Shown: positions 48,701-60,384 of the stretch, piece after piece
How the letters are laid out: every line of letters starts with the position of its first letter
Position numbering within the stretch: the stretch's first letter is position 1
Source of the DNA: Toxonevra muliebris
Taxonomy: Eukaryota > Arthropoda > Insecta > Diptera > Pallopteridae
DNA: 64,000 nucleotides
NCBI GenBank assembly: GCA_963691655.1
Contig: OY829329.1
Location: 12,848,708 to 12,912,707, forward strand
Direction: 5' to 3'
Translations under genes and position numbers: made by a program
Notes under the pieces: model-generated
Told to the model about the DNA's origin: nothing
What the model saw: only the letters and a program-made list of their open reading frames with translations
Database searches by the model: none

Positions 48701-50100
48701 TATGCCACAACATTTGGCCATAACTATGCCATAACATTTGGCTCTAATTTGTATCCAAATGATTATGTCAAATGTTTGACATTGTGTCAAATAATCGAAT
48801 CGTAGTCGAAGGAATTTCTCGGCCTAGATCTATTTAAAATTCTAAAATCTTGAAGAAACGATGGTTTCAATTAAAGCGACAGCATATAAAATTTAGTTGA
48901 AGCACACGCTTTTTTACTTTTTCATTCGTGACATAATTTTTAATATTTATAATTTCATATTTTCAATCAATACTTCAATTTCAGCAACAAGTTTTTCCAA
49001 ACAACTTATACGAACTGCATTTATTTGTTTTCTTAATTTGTTTTTGTTGCAAAAAAATAAAATAAAATTAAACATAAAAATGAATTTATAATTTTCAATT
49101 TAAAAAAAAAATATATATTTTTTTTTCTTTGCTAAATTTTTTCGCTACCACTTTGCAATTAATTGAAACTATTTAACACAAATATTCCAAATTGTTGAGC
49201 TAATCAGCACAGTATGCGCAGCATCAGCACCAACACTGGCCAACCAGCAACCATCAAGAAAAAAACCTAATTTTTAATGCCAACCAAAGCAAAAAGTAAT
49301 TGCAACCAAATGATTGGTGCCGCGGCAATTGATGCAACACACACAAAACTTAAATAATCCATTGCAATTGCAGGCTAGCAAATTTTGCTGTGACTATTGC
49401 TATTAATGTTTGCTAGAGCTGCTCTCTATCCGAAACCAACGACAACATTCCAATGTCCATAAAAATGTCAACAAGATCGTAAAACAACAACAACAGCAAC
49501 CACAACTACTTCGACTACTTACTATTACTACTGCTATGAGTAGTAATAAAAACAAAACATGTTGCCTGAACATAGGAGATGGGGAGAGAAAGAAAAAATT
49601 GCTTGCAACTTCGTCAGAAAAACTGGACGTTACGGCTCCAAGCAGTCTGCTATTTGTGTGTTGAGATTTGTGTCTAGATTGTTTATAGAAACAAAAAAAA
49701 AAAATAATAACAAAAAACTCTATAAAAAATATTTAATTTCGGTGATGGTCGAACATGAGATTTTTATATACAGACATATATATTATGTGATTTTCAGCTC
49801 CAAGTCAAACAGACGTAGTTATTGAGTATAGAATAATGAGCTTACAATTATATTTATATACATTTATAAATCTATATTTTTTATATCTCATTATTGAAGA
49901 CAGCCAGGAAGCACAGTAAACTGGAAGCGAGTTTACTGAGCAGGAATTTATGATTTGTCGTAGTCTTCAATTTCTGTTTGAATGATATTTTTCTTGGTAG
50001 CTTTCGAGCAGCTTCCTTCACGGCTTCTTTAAAAATTTTAGTCTAGGGCTTGACGGCATATTTTTTCAGATGATTCGCCCAATGCGTGACCAACCATCTA
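45791..50100. other. Intronic sequence, no gene seen
   Basis: Contains a two-unit degenerate repeat around TCCAATATGGCGAAAGATTT (46678) and TTCCAATATGGTGGAAGAAT (46798). A region at 48590-48810 is rich in TTTGACA/TGTCAAA words. (CAA)n-like sequence lies at 49482-49500. No coding domain was recognised. Confidence 0.45.
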
Positions 50101-50104
50101 GTAT

Positions 50105-50395
50105 TCCGTCAGGTCTATGGTCTGGACTTTGGTCTGATCTTTGGTCTGGTCTTTGGTCTAGTCTTTGGTCTGGTCATTGGTCTGGTCTTTTGTCTGGTTT
50201 TTTGTCTTGTTTTTGGTCTGGATTTTGGCCTGATATTTCGTCTGGTCTTTGGTCTGATCTTTGGTCTTGTCTTTGGTCTGGTCTGTGGTCTGGTCTTTGG
50301 TCTGGTCTTTGGTCCGGTTTTTGGTCTGGTCTTTTGTCTTTTGCCTGGTGTTTGGTCCGGGCTTTGATCTGGTCGTTAGTTTTGCCCGCCAAAAT
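50105..50395 (-). repeat. 12-bp satellite block, GGTCTGGTCTTT orientation
   Basis: About 24 imperfect units of TCTGGTCTTTGG, that is the reverse complement of the arrays at 50730 and 52570. Units vary more here (GATCT, TTTTGTC, GATATTTCG variants), so this block is older or less homogenised. It is separated from the opposite array by about 335 bp of unique sequence. Confidence 0.93.
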
Positions 50396-50728
50396 CGTCA
50401 GTTTTGATCTATTTGGGTCTCGAAACATTTACCTTGGCATCAGTTAACATTTAATCGATTTGAAAAACTTGTTCTGCATTATGTTTGTCTTTATGAAAGG
50501 TAATTATAACTTTTTTAAAGTCTTCAGTTCTGAAACACTGTACTTCTTTATCTATCTGATACCTGGCTGACCACTGTTGACTAGCGAAAGTCCTTGCTTT
50601 GTAAATCGTAGTCTTCACCGCATTTTAATTTCACGACGATCGTGTGAAGGATCCCCAGCCAGTCAGAGCCTACTTTTTGACCAAGAATCTTCACTCAGTA
50701 CTAAACCAACTGCTAAACATTTAGAGGA
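50396..50728. other. Unique spacer between opposed satellite arrays
   Basis: Non-repetitive sequence forming the loop between the inverted 12-bp satellite blocks. No recognised gene or signal. Confidence 0.6.
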
Positions 50729-51655
50729 ACAAAAACCAGACCAAATACCAGACCAAAGACCAGACCAAAGACCAGACCAACGACCAGACCAAAGACCAGA
50801 CCAAAGACCAGACCAAAGACCAGACCAAAGACCAGACCAAAGACCAGACCAAAGACCAGACCAAAGACCAGACCAAAGACCAGACCAACGACCAGACCAG
50901 ACCAACGACCAGACCAAAAACCAGACCAAAGACCAGACCAAAGACCAGACCAAAGACCAGACCAAAGACCAGACCAAAGACCAGACCAAAGACCAGACCA
51001 AAGACCAGACCAAAGACCAGACCAAAGACCAGACCAAAGACAAGATTAAAGACCAGACCAAAGACCAGACCAAAGACCAGACCAAAGACTAGACCAAAGA
51101 CCAGACCAAAGACAAGACCAAAGACAAGACCAAAGACTAGTCCAAGGACCAGACCAAAGGCCAGACCAAAGACCAGACCAAAGACCAGACCAAAGACCAG
51201 ACCAAAGACCAGACCAAAGACCAGACCAAAGACCAGACCAAATACCAGACGAAAGACCTCTCCAAGGACCAGACAAAGACCAAACCAAAAACCAGACCAA
51301 AGACCAGACCACAGACCAAACCAAAGACCAGACCAGACCAAAGGCCAGACCAAAGACCAGACCAAAGACCATTCCAAAGACCAGACCAAAGACAAGATTA
51401 AAGACCAGACCAAAGATCAGATCAAACACAAGACCAAAGACTAGTCCAAAGACCAGACAAAGACCAGACCAAAAACCAGACCAAAAACCAGATCAAAGAC
51501 CAGACCAAACAGCAGATCAAAGACCAAACCAAAGACCAGACCAAAGACCAGATCAAAGACCAGACCAAAGACCAGACCAAAGATCAGACCAAAGACCAGA
51601 CCAAATATCAGGCCAAAATCCAGACCAAACACAAGACAAAAAACCAGACAAAAGA
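50729..51655 (+). repeat. 12-bp satellite array, CCAGACCAAAGA orientation (about 77 units)
   Basis: Nearly perfect head-to-tail CCAGACCAAAGA, with scattered variants (CCAACGA, ATTAAAGA, ACAAGA). The centre (50750-51240) is most uniform and the right edge (51420-51655) most diverged. Because 12 is divisible by 3, all six frames stay open for long distances; these are not genes. Confidence 0.97.
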
Positions 51656-52569
51656 ATAATTACCAATAGTTTCAGAAAACACCTTCTTGCAAAGTGCCTA
51701 GTGTAGAGTATAAAATCTTATGCAAAATAAAACAGCAATAAATGTTAAACTAGAACAAACAAACAACCAGTGATTTTCAAAGGCTTTTCATTTCGAAATA
51801 CATACTTAATTGACGCGTTTCCCACTTAAGTATTGTTATGCAAATTAAAAAGTGATAGTGTTTCGATTCGATGGATAAGTCCCAAAAGAATCTATTAAAA
51901 AAATCTTCAAGTCATTAAATTCTAATAAAAATTTAACTTTTAATCAAATATTGCAATATTTCTGTCGTAACAACATCGTTATTATCAATTGTTGCTGAAA
52001 TATTAAACCGCAAAACATTTTTGCTACAAACAATTGTCGGCGTTGTCGGCTGGAGTTGGAGCAATTAAAAATGACATGTCACATTTATGCAAATTCATTT
52101 GCTCAAAATTAACAACAAAAATGTGCGCGTAAACAGAAAACCAATAATCTAACGATTGCAAAATCATCATCATCACAACCACCGTCATCAGCATAATCAT
52201 TAGTAGCACCACAGTGATCGCGCTCCCTAACCGGTAGCTTGAAAAAAATAGAGTTAATTAACTGTAAAGAAAATCGTTAAAAGTTTTTGGTACAACATCG
52301 TTGTGCATTAATTAGACAAATTTTTATATATATATGTATATATATTTTTTTTAATTTCTGATTTACAAAGTGTCGTAGACTTGTGTCTATGTTGTTAGCT
52401 TACGATCTGATGAGTGACAGAAATAATATTTCGTCAAATGTACAACTTGGCAAAACTTAAAGTGAAAGTATAATAAATATTCAAAATAATAATTATACAT
52501 AAATTTAAATTGCAGAGGAAAATTGGTGGATGTGGAATCAGTTATGAGTAATTGAATATAAAGAAAATT
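51656..52569. other. Unique spacer between satellite arrays
   Basis: AT-rich unique sequence of about 0.9 kb with a short (TA)n run near 52326-52347. No gene recognised. Confidence 0.6.
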
Positions 52570-53235
52570 ATCTCAATATCCTGACCAAAGGCCAGACCAA
52601 AAGCAAGACCAAAACCAAAGACCAGACCAAAGACCAAACCAAAGACCAAACCAAAGACAAGACCAAAGACCAAACCAAAGACCAGACCAAAGACCAGAAC
52701 AAAGACCAGACCAAAGGCCAGACCAAAAGCAAGACCAAAACCAAAGACCAGACCAAAGACCAGACCAAAGACCAGACCAAAGACCAGACCAAAGACCAGA
52801 CCAAAGACCAGACCAAAGACCAGACCAAAGACCAGACCAAAGACCAGACCAAAGACCAGACCAAAGACCAGACCAAAGACCAGACCAAAGACCAGACCAA
52901 AGACCAGACCAAAGACCAGACCAAAGACCATACCAAAGACCAGACCAAAGACCAGACCAGACCAGACCAGACCAGACCAGACCAGACCAGACCAGACCAA
53001 AGACCAGACCAGACCAAAGACCAGACCAAAGACCAGACCAAAGACCAGACCAAAGACCAGACCAGACCAAAGACCAGACCAAAGATCAGACCAAAGACCA
53101 GACCAAAGACCAGACCAAAGACCAGACCAAACACCGGACCAACGACCAGACCAAAGACCAGATCAAAAACCAGACCAAAGACCAGACCAAAGATCAGATC
53201 AACGACCAGACCAAAACTAGGTTGAAGACCAGAAG
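52570..53235 (+). repeat. Second 12-bp satellite array with an embedded pentamer run
   Basis: About 55 units of CCAGACCAAAGA in the same orientation as 50729-51655. From about 52953 to 52998 the period drops to five (CCAGA)n before returning to 12. The segment with the AAAGCAAGACCAAAACCAAA variant occurs twice (about 52598 and 52730), showing duplication of a larger block. Confidence 0.96.
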
Positions 53236-53690
53236 ACAGACTAGAACATAAACCAGATCAAAAACCATACCAACAACTGACTCAGAAACCAAAAAAAAGG
53301 CCAAATTCAGACAAAACTTTCAGGCTGGAAGTCAGACTAAACGCAGACTATGTTCATACCAAAAATTATCCCAAAATTTAAATCGAGTCATTCTTAAACT
53401 CACGCAGGTCAAAATTCGGGTCAATATTAAACGAAAATCCAATTAAATATTATCCCAATATTTGAATAATATACGAAATAAGACTCTTACTAAAATCAGA
53501 CCTAAATTCAGGTCAAAATCAAATCAAAATTCTGCCAAATATCATCTTGATTTTCAGATTAGAACTTAGATTTATAGCCATCCAAAATTTAGATCAAATC
53601 TCGAACCAAAACTTAAACCAAAAATTTAAACCAAAGTCCATAATAAAAATCAGATCGAAAATAAAGCAATTCAAAAACCAGACCATCTTT
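53236..53690. repeat. Decayed edge of the 12-bp satellite
   Basis: Words such as AACCAGATCAAAAACCAT, CAGACTAAACGCAGAC and CAGATCGAAAATAAAG continue the purine/CCA pattern with loss of period. This fits a decaying array margin, mirrored by the decayed block at 23270-23570. Confidence 0.5.
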
Positions 53691-56600
53691 ATATCCTGTG
53701 GAAGAATTAGGCATTGCTGAATTATTAACTAGGAAGGCCACACAAATTTTCTTTTTAAGTCCATTTTCCAATTCCATATAAAGATGGTAGTAAACTGATC
53801 ATTTAATCGGCATTCCTCTCAAAGTTTATGAAACTTTCAATTAATTTTATTTACAGAAGTTTAGAAACACAGGGATTTTTACATAATATGTAGTAAAATT
53901 CGTAGCTGCAATTAAAAATTATATTCCACCTTCATTTAATATTTCTCACAATTGTAATGACTTCTCCCTCACTCAAAAAAAAGAAGAAAAACGCCCGAAA
54001 ATTTCTATCAAATCTTTATCAAAAATTCCAAAGAGAGAAATGCATTAATTTACACCTTCATCAAAAAAAAAGGTGAAAAAACCGAAGAATTTTTCCCACC
54101 TACTACTACTACCTCATTAAATCCATGAACATTTTTCTTTTCTTTACACTTCATAGAAATGTCAAAATCAAATCGAAAAAAGAAGAAGAAGAGCCGAGAA
54201 AAGAAGAGGAAGAAAATGTTTTGTAAGCGCCGCGTCTGCCACCGCGACAGTTGTAATCAAGTAACCAAAATGCAGCTTCCTCTTCTTCTTCTTCATCTTC
54301 TATTTTCCCAACTCATCTATTGCGTCTGCCACTCTATAAGTAGAAGAGCTACAGCGATACCGCGCTGCATAGTACCAACATAATTTATGACAGTGTTGCC
54401 ACTTCATTAATTTAACATAAATATTTTGTGCTTATAATTTTTATGTGATTTTTCTCCCCACTTGAAACTATTTTTTTTTTTTTTTTTTATAATTTTTATT
54501 TAGATGTTTTCATATAAAAATTTCACAGTTTACTTTTTTTATATATTTTTTTTATTATTATTTATTTTTTTGTTATTTATGAATGAATGAAATCGTTTGA
54601 GCATCGAGCATTGAGCATCTCGAGCTTTAAGATTTTTTATGGCATTACTAATTTTAATTACCCAAACCAAATGCTCGTAGTTGATAACAACAATGGTAAC
54701 CTTAATGAACTTCAGATGTGGCGTTGATGAACGGTGCTTCTGGTGCCGCGGGTGATGCAGCAGTGCAAGATAGAGTTTTCAGTTTTAGATGCTCCTCAAG
54801 TAGCATGACGCGATTACAATGAATTATTATTGAATTTGATAATACACGGCGAGCGCTGAATAGGGGGCAGGGCGGAGTTGAAGGGAGAATGGGGTTAAAT
54901 ATTTGTTATTTTGTAATATTGATTTTTATTTCGAAGTGTGTGCATAATAAAAATCAAAAATTTTAATATTTTTTTTTGGTTTATAGTTTTCCGTTTGTAA
55001 TTTTTTAATACAATTTAACGAGCATTACAAATTTCTGAAATATTTCAATATATGTGGTTTTTTCAAAAATACACATTTTTGTTTTTATGAGATTTTAAAT
55101 GCTAATACATAAAGTTTGGATTTTTATTATGAGCTAATTAATTAATTTTTTTGTTTTTCGTTTCTAAAATTTTTTTGTGTTAGGAAAATTTAATGAAATT
55201 AAAACTTCAAAACCAAACGCTGATAATTCGATTATTAATTGAAAACTTGAATAGTATTTGTGGGTTAGTGTGAGGTAACTTTCGATGAGCGATTTCTTTT
55301 TATATCAAATTAACTTGAAAGAAAGTTGCATTTACAACAACTGATTTTTGTAAATAATTAAGATATTCACAGATTCGCCGTGTCACAGAGTACCTAACGG
55401 TGAGCTTAATTCACCATAGGGGTTCTAGTCTCATGGAATGTATTTAATTTTTTTTTATTTTTTAGATACTTTGGGGTGAACCGGATCGAGTAAGTTTGAT
55501 TTCAATATTTGGTTTGAGCAGGAGGTGGAGTCCATTATTGCCTTGCAGTCCTCTTTGAATTCTAAAAAAGATGCTAATGCAAGCAATTATAAGAAACCAT
55601 GCGAAAAACTGGGTCTGCCCAACCTCTACCTTTACTACCCCCTTCCTGCGTCTAAGATCCTACATATGCCCAATGATAATAGCACTTAATTGGTTATTTA
55701 TTATAAAACTTGAACTTTTTGATATTTGTGTAAGTAATATGCTAGGAAGATCTATAAAACCAGTTTCCCGAAAGTTCGAACCCCAATTTCATTCAACACT
55801 AGCTTCGCTGTCCGGTCCGCTAACAAAGTTTGGGTGATTTGATCACCAAAAAAAACATCTGGAGCCAGATAAAAAAGGTAGTAAAAAAAGTAATACAAAA
55901 AGTATTAAAAAAGTCATTGCACAAAATTGCATTACTGGACTGTACAACATGGCCGAATTTAGGGGGGAGGTTTTGGGGGTTCCTCTTTAATTCGAATTTC
56001 TCGGGATTGTAACTGGTAATTAATATTTATAATTCCTTGTAATGAAATTGTTTTTTTTTTTTTCTTTTGTCAATTTTATTCTTGAGAATTGTAATTGGTA
56101 ATTAACATTTCCAAGTCCTCAGTAATGGAAATCGGAAAATATTTAATTTCTTTAGTGAATTCTCATAAGAATTGAAAAAGTTATTAGAAATTCCTCTTTT
56201 CTTTCATAATCAACTACTTTTGTGCAATTGAATTCCAAAAAGATTGAAGTAATTCCCCGAAATTCTTTTTGCGTTGAATTCCAACTAATTACATTGATAA
56301 AATGTAGTGAATGTTAAGTATTGCTAAAAAATGAAGTTGACAAAAAAAAAAAAAAATTATTTCATTACAAGGAAACTGGCAAAAAAATTATTTTCATTAC
56401 AAGGAATTATAATTGGAAACAATGCTCTGCATGGGTTTTGCGAATAAAATGATTCCTGAGAACGAATCTGGGGTCACAAATTTTCCATCACGTCACGTTT
56501 TCGAGAAAAAAAAGGGTTGAAACCCCTGAAAACTGCGTTTTTGGCCATTTTTTAACAATTGTGGAGCTGAACCCTGACGTGCTACAAACTTTGCTAATAT

Positions 56601-58784
56601 CAGAAGTTAAAGACTGAACCATGCCCTTTCATTGCATTGAGGCAAGCAAAATATGCAACCCTTTGTCTTCGCTCCGACAGAGAAAATATGAAACAAATTC
56701 CAGACGAAGAAAACTCACCTTTCCATGCGATTCAGTACGTTTTAATTTTGACAGCGGGTTTCCGTCGGACAGTTTACCGTTGTCCGACGCAATTGTGTTT
56801 AAGGCATCACTCTGAAAATTAAGAGATTCTTTTCTCTAACTCTCATTAAACTAAATTACTGTGATTGGTCAATTAAAAATTTCAGCGTTGAATATTCTTT
56901 CTCTCTATCTCGCTCTCTCTCTATATATGATTATTACGTTAGAAAATATAAATTCTTTTGGAATTTTCAAGTTTTCACTTTATCTAAAAGTATGAAAACT
57001 TTATTCAAACATTGCCAAAAAAGAAAAAAAATCGTTAAAATTTCAAGACCAAACCTTCTCAAGTTTAAGCACCTTGTTAGCAGCTAACAATTTCTAAATA
57101 AGTAGGCACAATAATTTTTGTGTGTTAGATGCCCTCTTTTTCAAGTTTACCTAGTATTTTTTTTTTTTTTTTACCTATGTAAGTAGTATGTATTTTTCAC
57201 AGTTGATTGATTGAAAAACGTGCGCCTCAAAAATATTTTCTGCTCAACAAAAGTTCACTTTGTCACGTTTTTTTGTTTTTCAGTTGTGCTGTTATGCTGT
57301 ATTTCGACTGTTTAACTTCCTTTGTTGTATTGCCACTGCAACTGCAACAAATAATGTTGCATGTGTGTGACTAACGTATAATAATGTATTGTTGCATGCT
57401 GTAGCTAGCAATATTTGCAAAAAGCGGAGTTTCAAAGTGATGCAAAATAAGAAAAAAAGAAAATATAAAAATACCTGTTAATGTTTTCTTTGATTTTGCA
57501 TATAACTCATAATTTTACTGCAAGGCAGACAGTACTTGGTAAAAAAAAAAAAGTAAATAACTACAGCATGAAAAAAGGCATAAATAGTAGGTACTCATAA
57601 AGACTACTTTTTTTTTTTGGTAGGTAGATATAACACGTTAATGATCTTGTTACTTTTTGCTACTAACGAGCGCGGTTTTACTACTAATCTTCTTCACTGT
57701 TTTTTGAGCTTTTCTTTTGTTTTTTTTTTTTTTTTGTACAAAATTCTTTTATTTTTCTTTAATAATACAAAAAGAAAAAAACGTGATTTCAGACATTAAC
57801 ACATTTTCAGTCTGAAGCATTTCCTTTTATTGAGTTTTTGCTATGTAGGTAACTCTTTTTTTTTTTTCTAAATATTTTTTGACATTCAAATAAATCAGCA
57901 AAATTTTTTTCCATTTTACAGTGTTGCATTGTCGGTTTTATTTGCCATTACCTTTAAATACATAGTACTATTTAAAGTTAATAATATATATTTTTTTTTT
58001 TTTTGGTGTTTGTCACATTTTTATATTTGTTTTTTTGTTCAACGAAGGAACCAAATGAATGTTTAAGGTTGGTCTTAATTTGACAATATTTTTCCATTTA
58101 TCAGGTACATACGTTTTAACACTCTACCTTTTATTTTTCCATTTTCATTTGACTTTGACAAATTTGGCAATTGCAAAAATACCACATAGTAATTGAAATT
58201 TCAGAATTTTTATAATTTTTTTTTGTTTGTTTTTTTTTTTGTCAAAAAATTTGATTAATAAAAGGCAAGCCCAACTTTCAAATATATTACATTTTTACTA
58301 TTAAAACTAAATGATTTTTAAAATATTTCCACTTAAATACAAAAAATATAAAATTGTCTTTTAACTCATTTCATATTCCATGAGTCATTCTTTGAAAGTT
58401 AGTTAATGTATTAAAAAAAAATAATAATAATAAAAAATATATTTTAACTGATAGCATTTGAGTATTAAATATAAAAGCTTCTTTTTAGTTTTTACTACTT
58501 TTTTATTGCAAATTAAATGCTAATTGATTTTGATATGTAAGTTTTATGATTTTTACATAAATTAATAGATATCATAATTTTTTTATGCTTTTAAATTTTA
58601 TTACTTTCTGAACGTTTTTGATCTCAAATTATGCTGAAGATTTTTGTAGAAGTGGGAAATAAGAGGTAATATAATATTAGAGACGCTTTTTTAATTATAA
58701 CGAAACCTATACGTTCAAACTAGTTATTTATCTACATAGTCTGATGCCTAGATTACTTTATAAAATCCCATCCAGCTCCCTTAA
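53691..58784. other. Intronic sequence, mostly AT-rich, no gene seen
   Basis: Many T homopolymers. A lysine-rich open frame at 54159-54383 is composed of AAGAAGAAG-type repeats. An inverted repeat of TATAATTCCTTGTAATGAAA (56029-56048 and about 56389-56410) suggests a small element. 56783-56806 matches the terminus of the element at 62114-62748. (CT)n is near 56900-56922. Confidence 0.45.
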
Positions 58785-59282
58785 CCCGTTAACCGCACAC
58801 TGGGTCCAGGAGACCCGGTCCAACTTTAAGTTGATGTACCGTCTAATGATCGTGTTCAAACGGTAATGTCAGTGTTATCTGTTATAGTTTGGGGGTACTA
58901 GAATAGTCCTGCATAGTTTCCGGTTCCCGTCGAAATATTCGGTAGCAGCCAGGTGTTCATCTGCACAATAAATTTTTCTTCGGGTCCGGTAGAACCGAGT
59001 GTGCGGTTTACGTATATTTTGGTGAAAAAAAAAACGAAAAAAATTTCTACCGTTTTTTTGTGCGTTGTGCATATTTTGAGTGTAAGTATTAACGTCGTAT
59101 AGTCCAGATTTTTTTTTTTTTTTACTTTAACCTTAAAAAGACCCGCGTGTGCGGCTTACGTATATTTTAGTGTTAATTCGCGAATTTTATTAAATTTAAA
59201 AAATCGCGAACAAGGTGAAAAGCTCACATCAGCAAAAACCTGTTTAGAGAGCCTCTCCAAGCACCTTGCCAAGCCACATTTA

Positions 59283-59528
59283 ATGAAGCGTTACTCGACT
59301 GTGACGTTGAGACTTAGCTTGAGAATCGATATTGCAGAAGTCTTAAAAGTGGCACATCCAGTTGAGCCCGAAAGAATTGAAGGCTCCAGTAGAAAAAGGT
59401 GCTCATTCTGCCCTAAAAATAAAGACTGCAAATCTAAAAATTTGTGCGTAGTTTGTCGTCGCCCGTTTTGCGATGAACATCGCGTTGTGAGATGTAATAA
59501 TTGTATCGACGCTTCTGAAGATGAATAA
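59283..59528 (+). pseudogene. piggyBac-like transposase C-terminal cysteine-rich remnant
   Basis: An 81-codon frame ending in TAA. Residues about 37-76 carry CSFC, KDC, LCVVC, FCDEH and CNNC, a cross-brace zinc-finger pattern like the C-terminal DNA-binding domain of piggyBac-family transposases. The catalytic DDD domain that should precede it is absent, so the internal part of the gene was deleted. The frame ends about 0.85 kb before the right end, but 0.31 kb of that is a later LINE insertion. Whether the fragment is expressed cannot be told. Confidence 0.7.
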
Positions 59529-59929
59529 CAAAATTTTGTGTGCGGTTTCTATTCGATTCGATTATGTGAACATAAATAATGCTCAAAAACATTTTTTTGT
59601 GATGTTCATTAATTTTTTTTATAAATAAATAATGCAAACTCTGACTGATGCACTGTTCATTTTTACCCTCATTTCTTTCCATTCATGTTCAAAATAAATA
59701 TTTTTTTTTTCATCGAACACTTATGAAATTATTTTTATTATAAACTATAGTATTTGATACGCTTCCCGTTAAAATTTCAAGTAAAAATATTAAAAACTAA
59801 AAAAGTTATGAATTTTTGAAAAAAAAAAAAAATCCGTTTTTCTCATTTTTTTTTCAACAATTTTTTTTCGATTCTTAAAAAATTAAAATTAACAATAACA
59901 ACTATGCAACTCTCTTGAACAATGCTTAA

Positions 59930-60239
59930 GGTTAGGTTAGGTTGGAGTGGCAGCCTTCTGCTTGAAAGCACACTTAAGCACAAATTAGGCTCATTGTGAT
60001 ACCACAGTACGGCGCGACTCCCCCATTTACGGAGTGGAGAACCATGAGGATTCCATAATGAATCTGGCTATGTCCTTAATATTTACGGATGATAGCTCGG
60101 ACAGACTAGTGAAGAAAGGTGAACCCAGGAGTTTTAGTCTCCTCCTGGCCAGGGATGGGCATTCGCACATGAAATGAAGGACTGTTTCTTCCTCCTCCTC
60201 AGAGCCGCAGCCCCGACAGAAGTCATTGAATGGCAGTCC
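59930..60239 (-). mobile_element. LOA/I-type LINE 3' fragment inserted in the piggyBac-like element
   Basis: The minus strand reads GLPFNDFCRGCGSEEEEETV, LHFMCECPSLARRRLKLLGS and IKDIARFIMESSWFSTP, the C-terminal zinc knuckle of an RNase H-bearing LINE, followed by a 3' UTR with CTGTGGTATCACAATGAG and the tail AACCTAACCTAACC. It is flanked by an exact 12-bp duplication AACAATGCTTAA at 59918-59929 and 60240-60251. The reading frame of the fragment is undamaged, so the insertion is young. Confidence 0.93.
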
Positions 60240-60384
60240 AACAATGCTTAAACTATGTGCCAAAAAATTTTGAAGTCATTATATGCATGCATAAAAGAGT
60301 TATTAACGTTTTTCATGCTCGGGTCCGCTGGACCCATGTGTGCGGTTTACGTTATTTTTCGGAAGTGTGCGGTTTACGGGTTAA

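Larger units (their letters stand above)
58785..60380. mobile_element. piggyBac-like element, internally deleted, 1.6 kb
   Basis: TTAA at 58781-58784 and 60381-60384 flank inverted ends CCCGTTAACCGCACACT (left) and CCCGTAAACCGCACACT (right, read inward), as in piggyBac-type transposons. Internal copies of GTGTGCGGTTTACGTATATT occur at about 59000, 59150 and 60338, with palindromic GGGTCCAGGAGACCC near the left end and GGGTCCGCTGGACCC near the right. Only the C-terminal zinc-finger part of a transposase remains (59283-59528). A LINE fragment later inserted at 59930-60239. Confidence 0.88.

Noticed and set aside
48590..48810. Possible inverted-repeat element rich in TTTGACA/TGTCAAA
   Set aside because: Many short palindromic words but no clear pair of termini or target duplication.
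50577..51413. Long open frames on both strands over the 12-bp satellite (up to 230 codons)
   Set aside because: A repeat of 12 bases keeps all frames open. The translations are monotonous QTKD, VFGL, WSGL words with no other protein feature.
52542..53134. Three overlapping hydrophobic minus-strand frames of 150-190 codons
   Set aside because: Same satellite artefact; overlapping frames on one strand cannot all be genes.
54159..54383. Lysine-rich 74-codon frame
   Set aside because: Made of AAGAAGAAG microsatellite and then unrelated sequence; no domain or splice context.
58875..59072. Minus-strand 65-codon frame in the left part of the piggyBac-like element
   Set aside because: It spans subterminal repeats and matches no transposase domain; likely chance.
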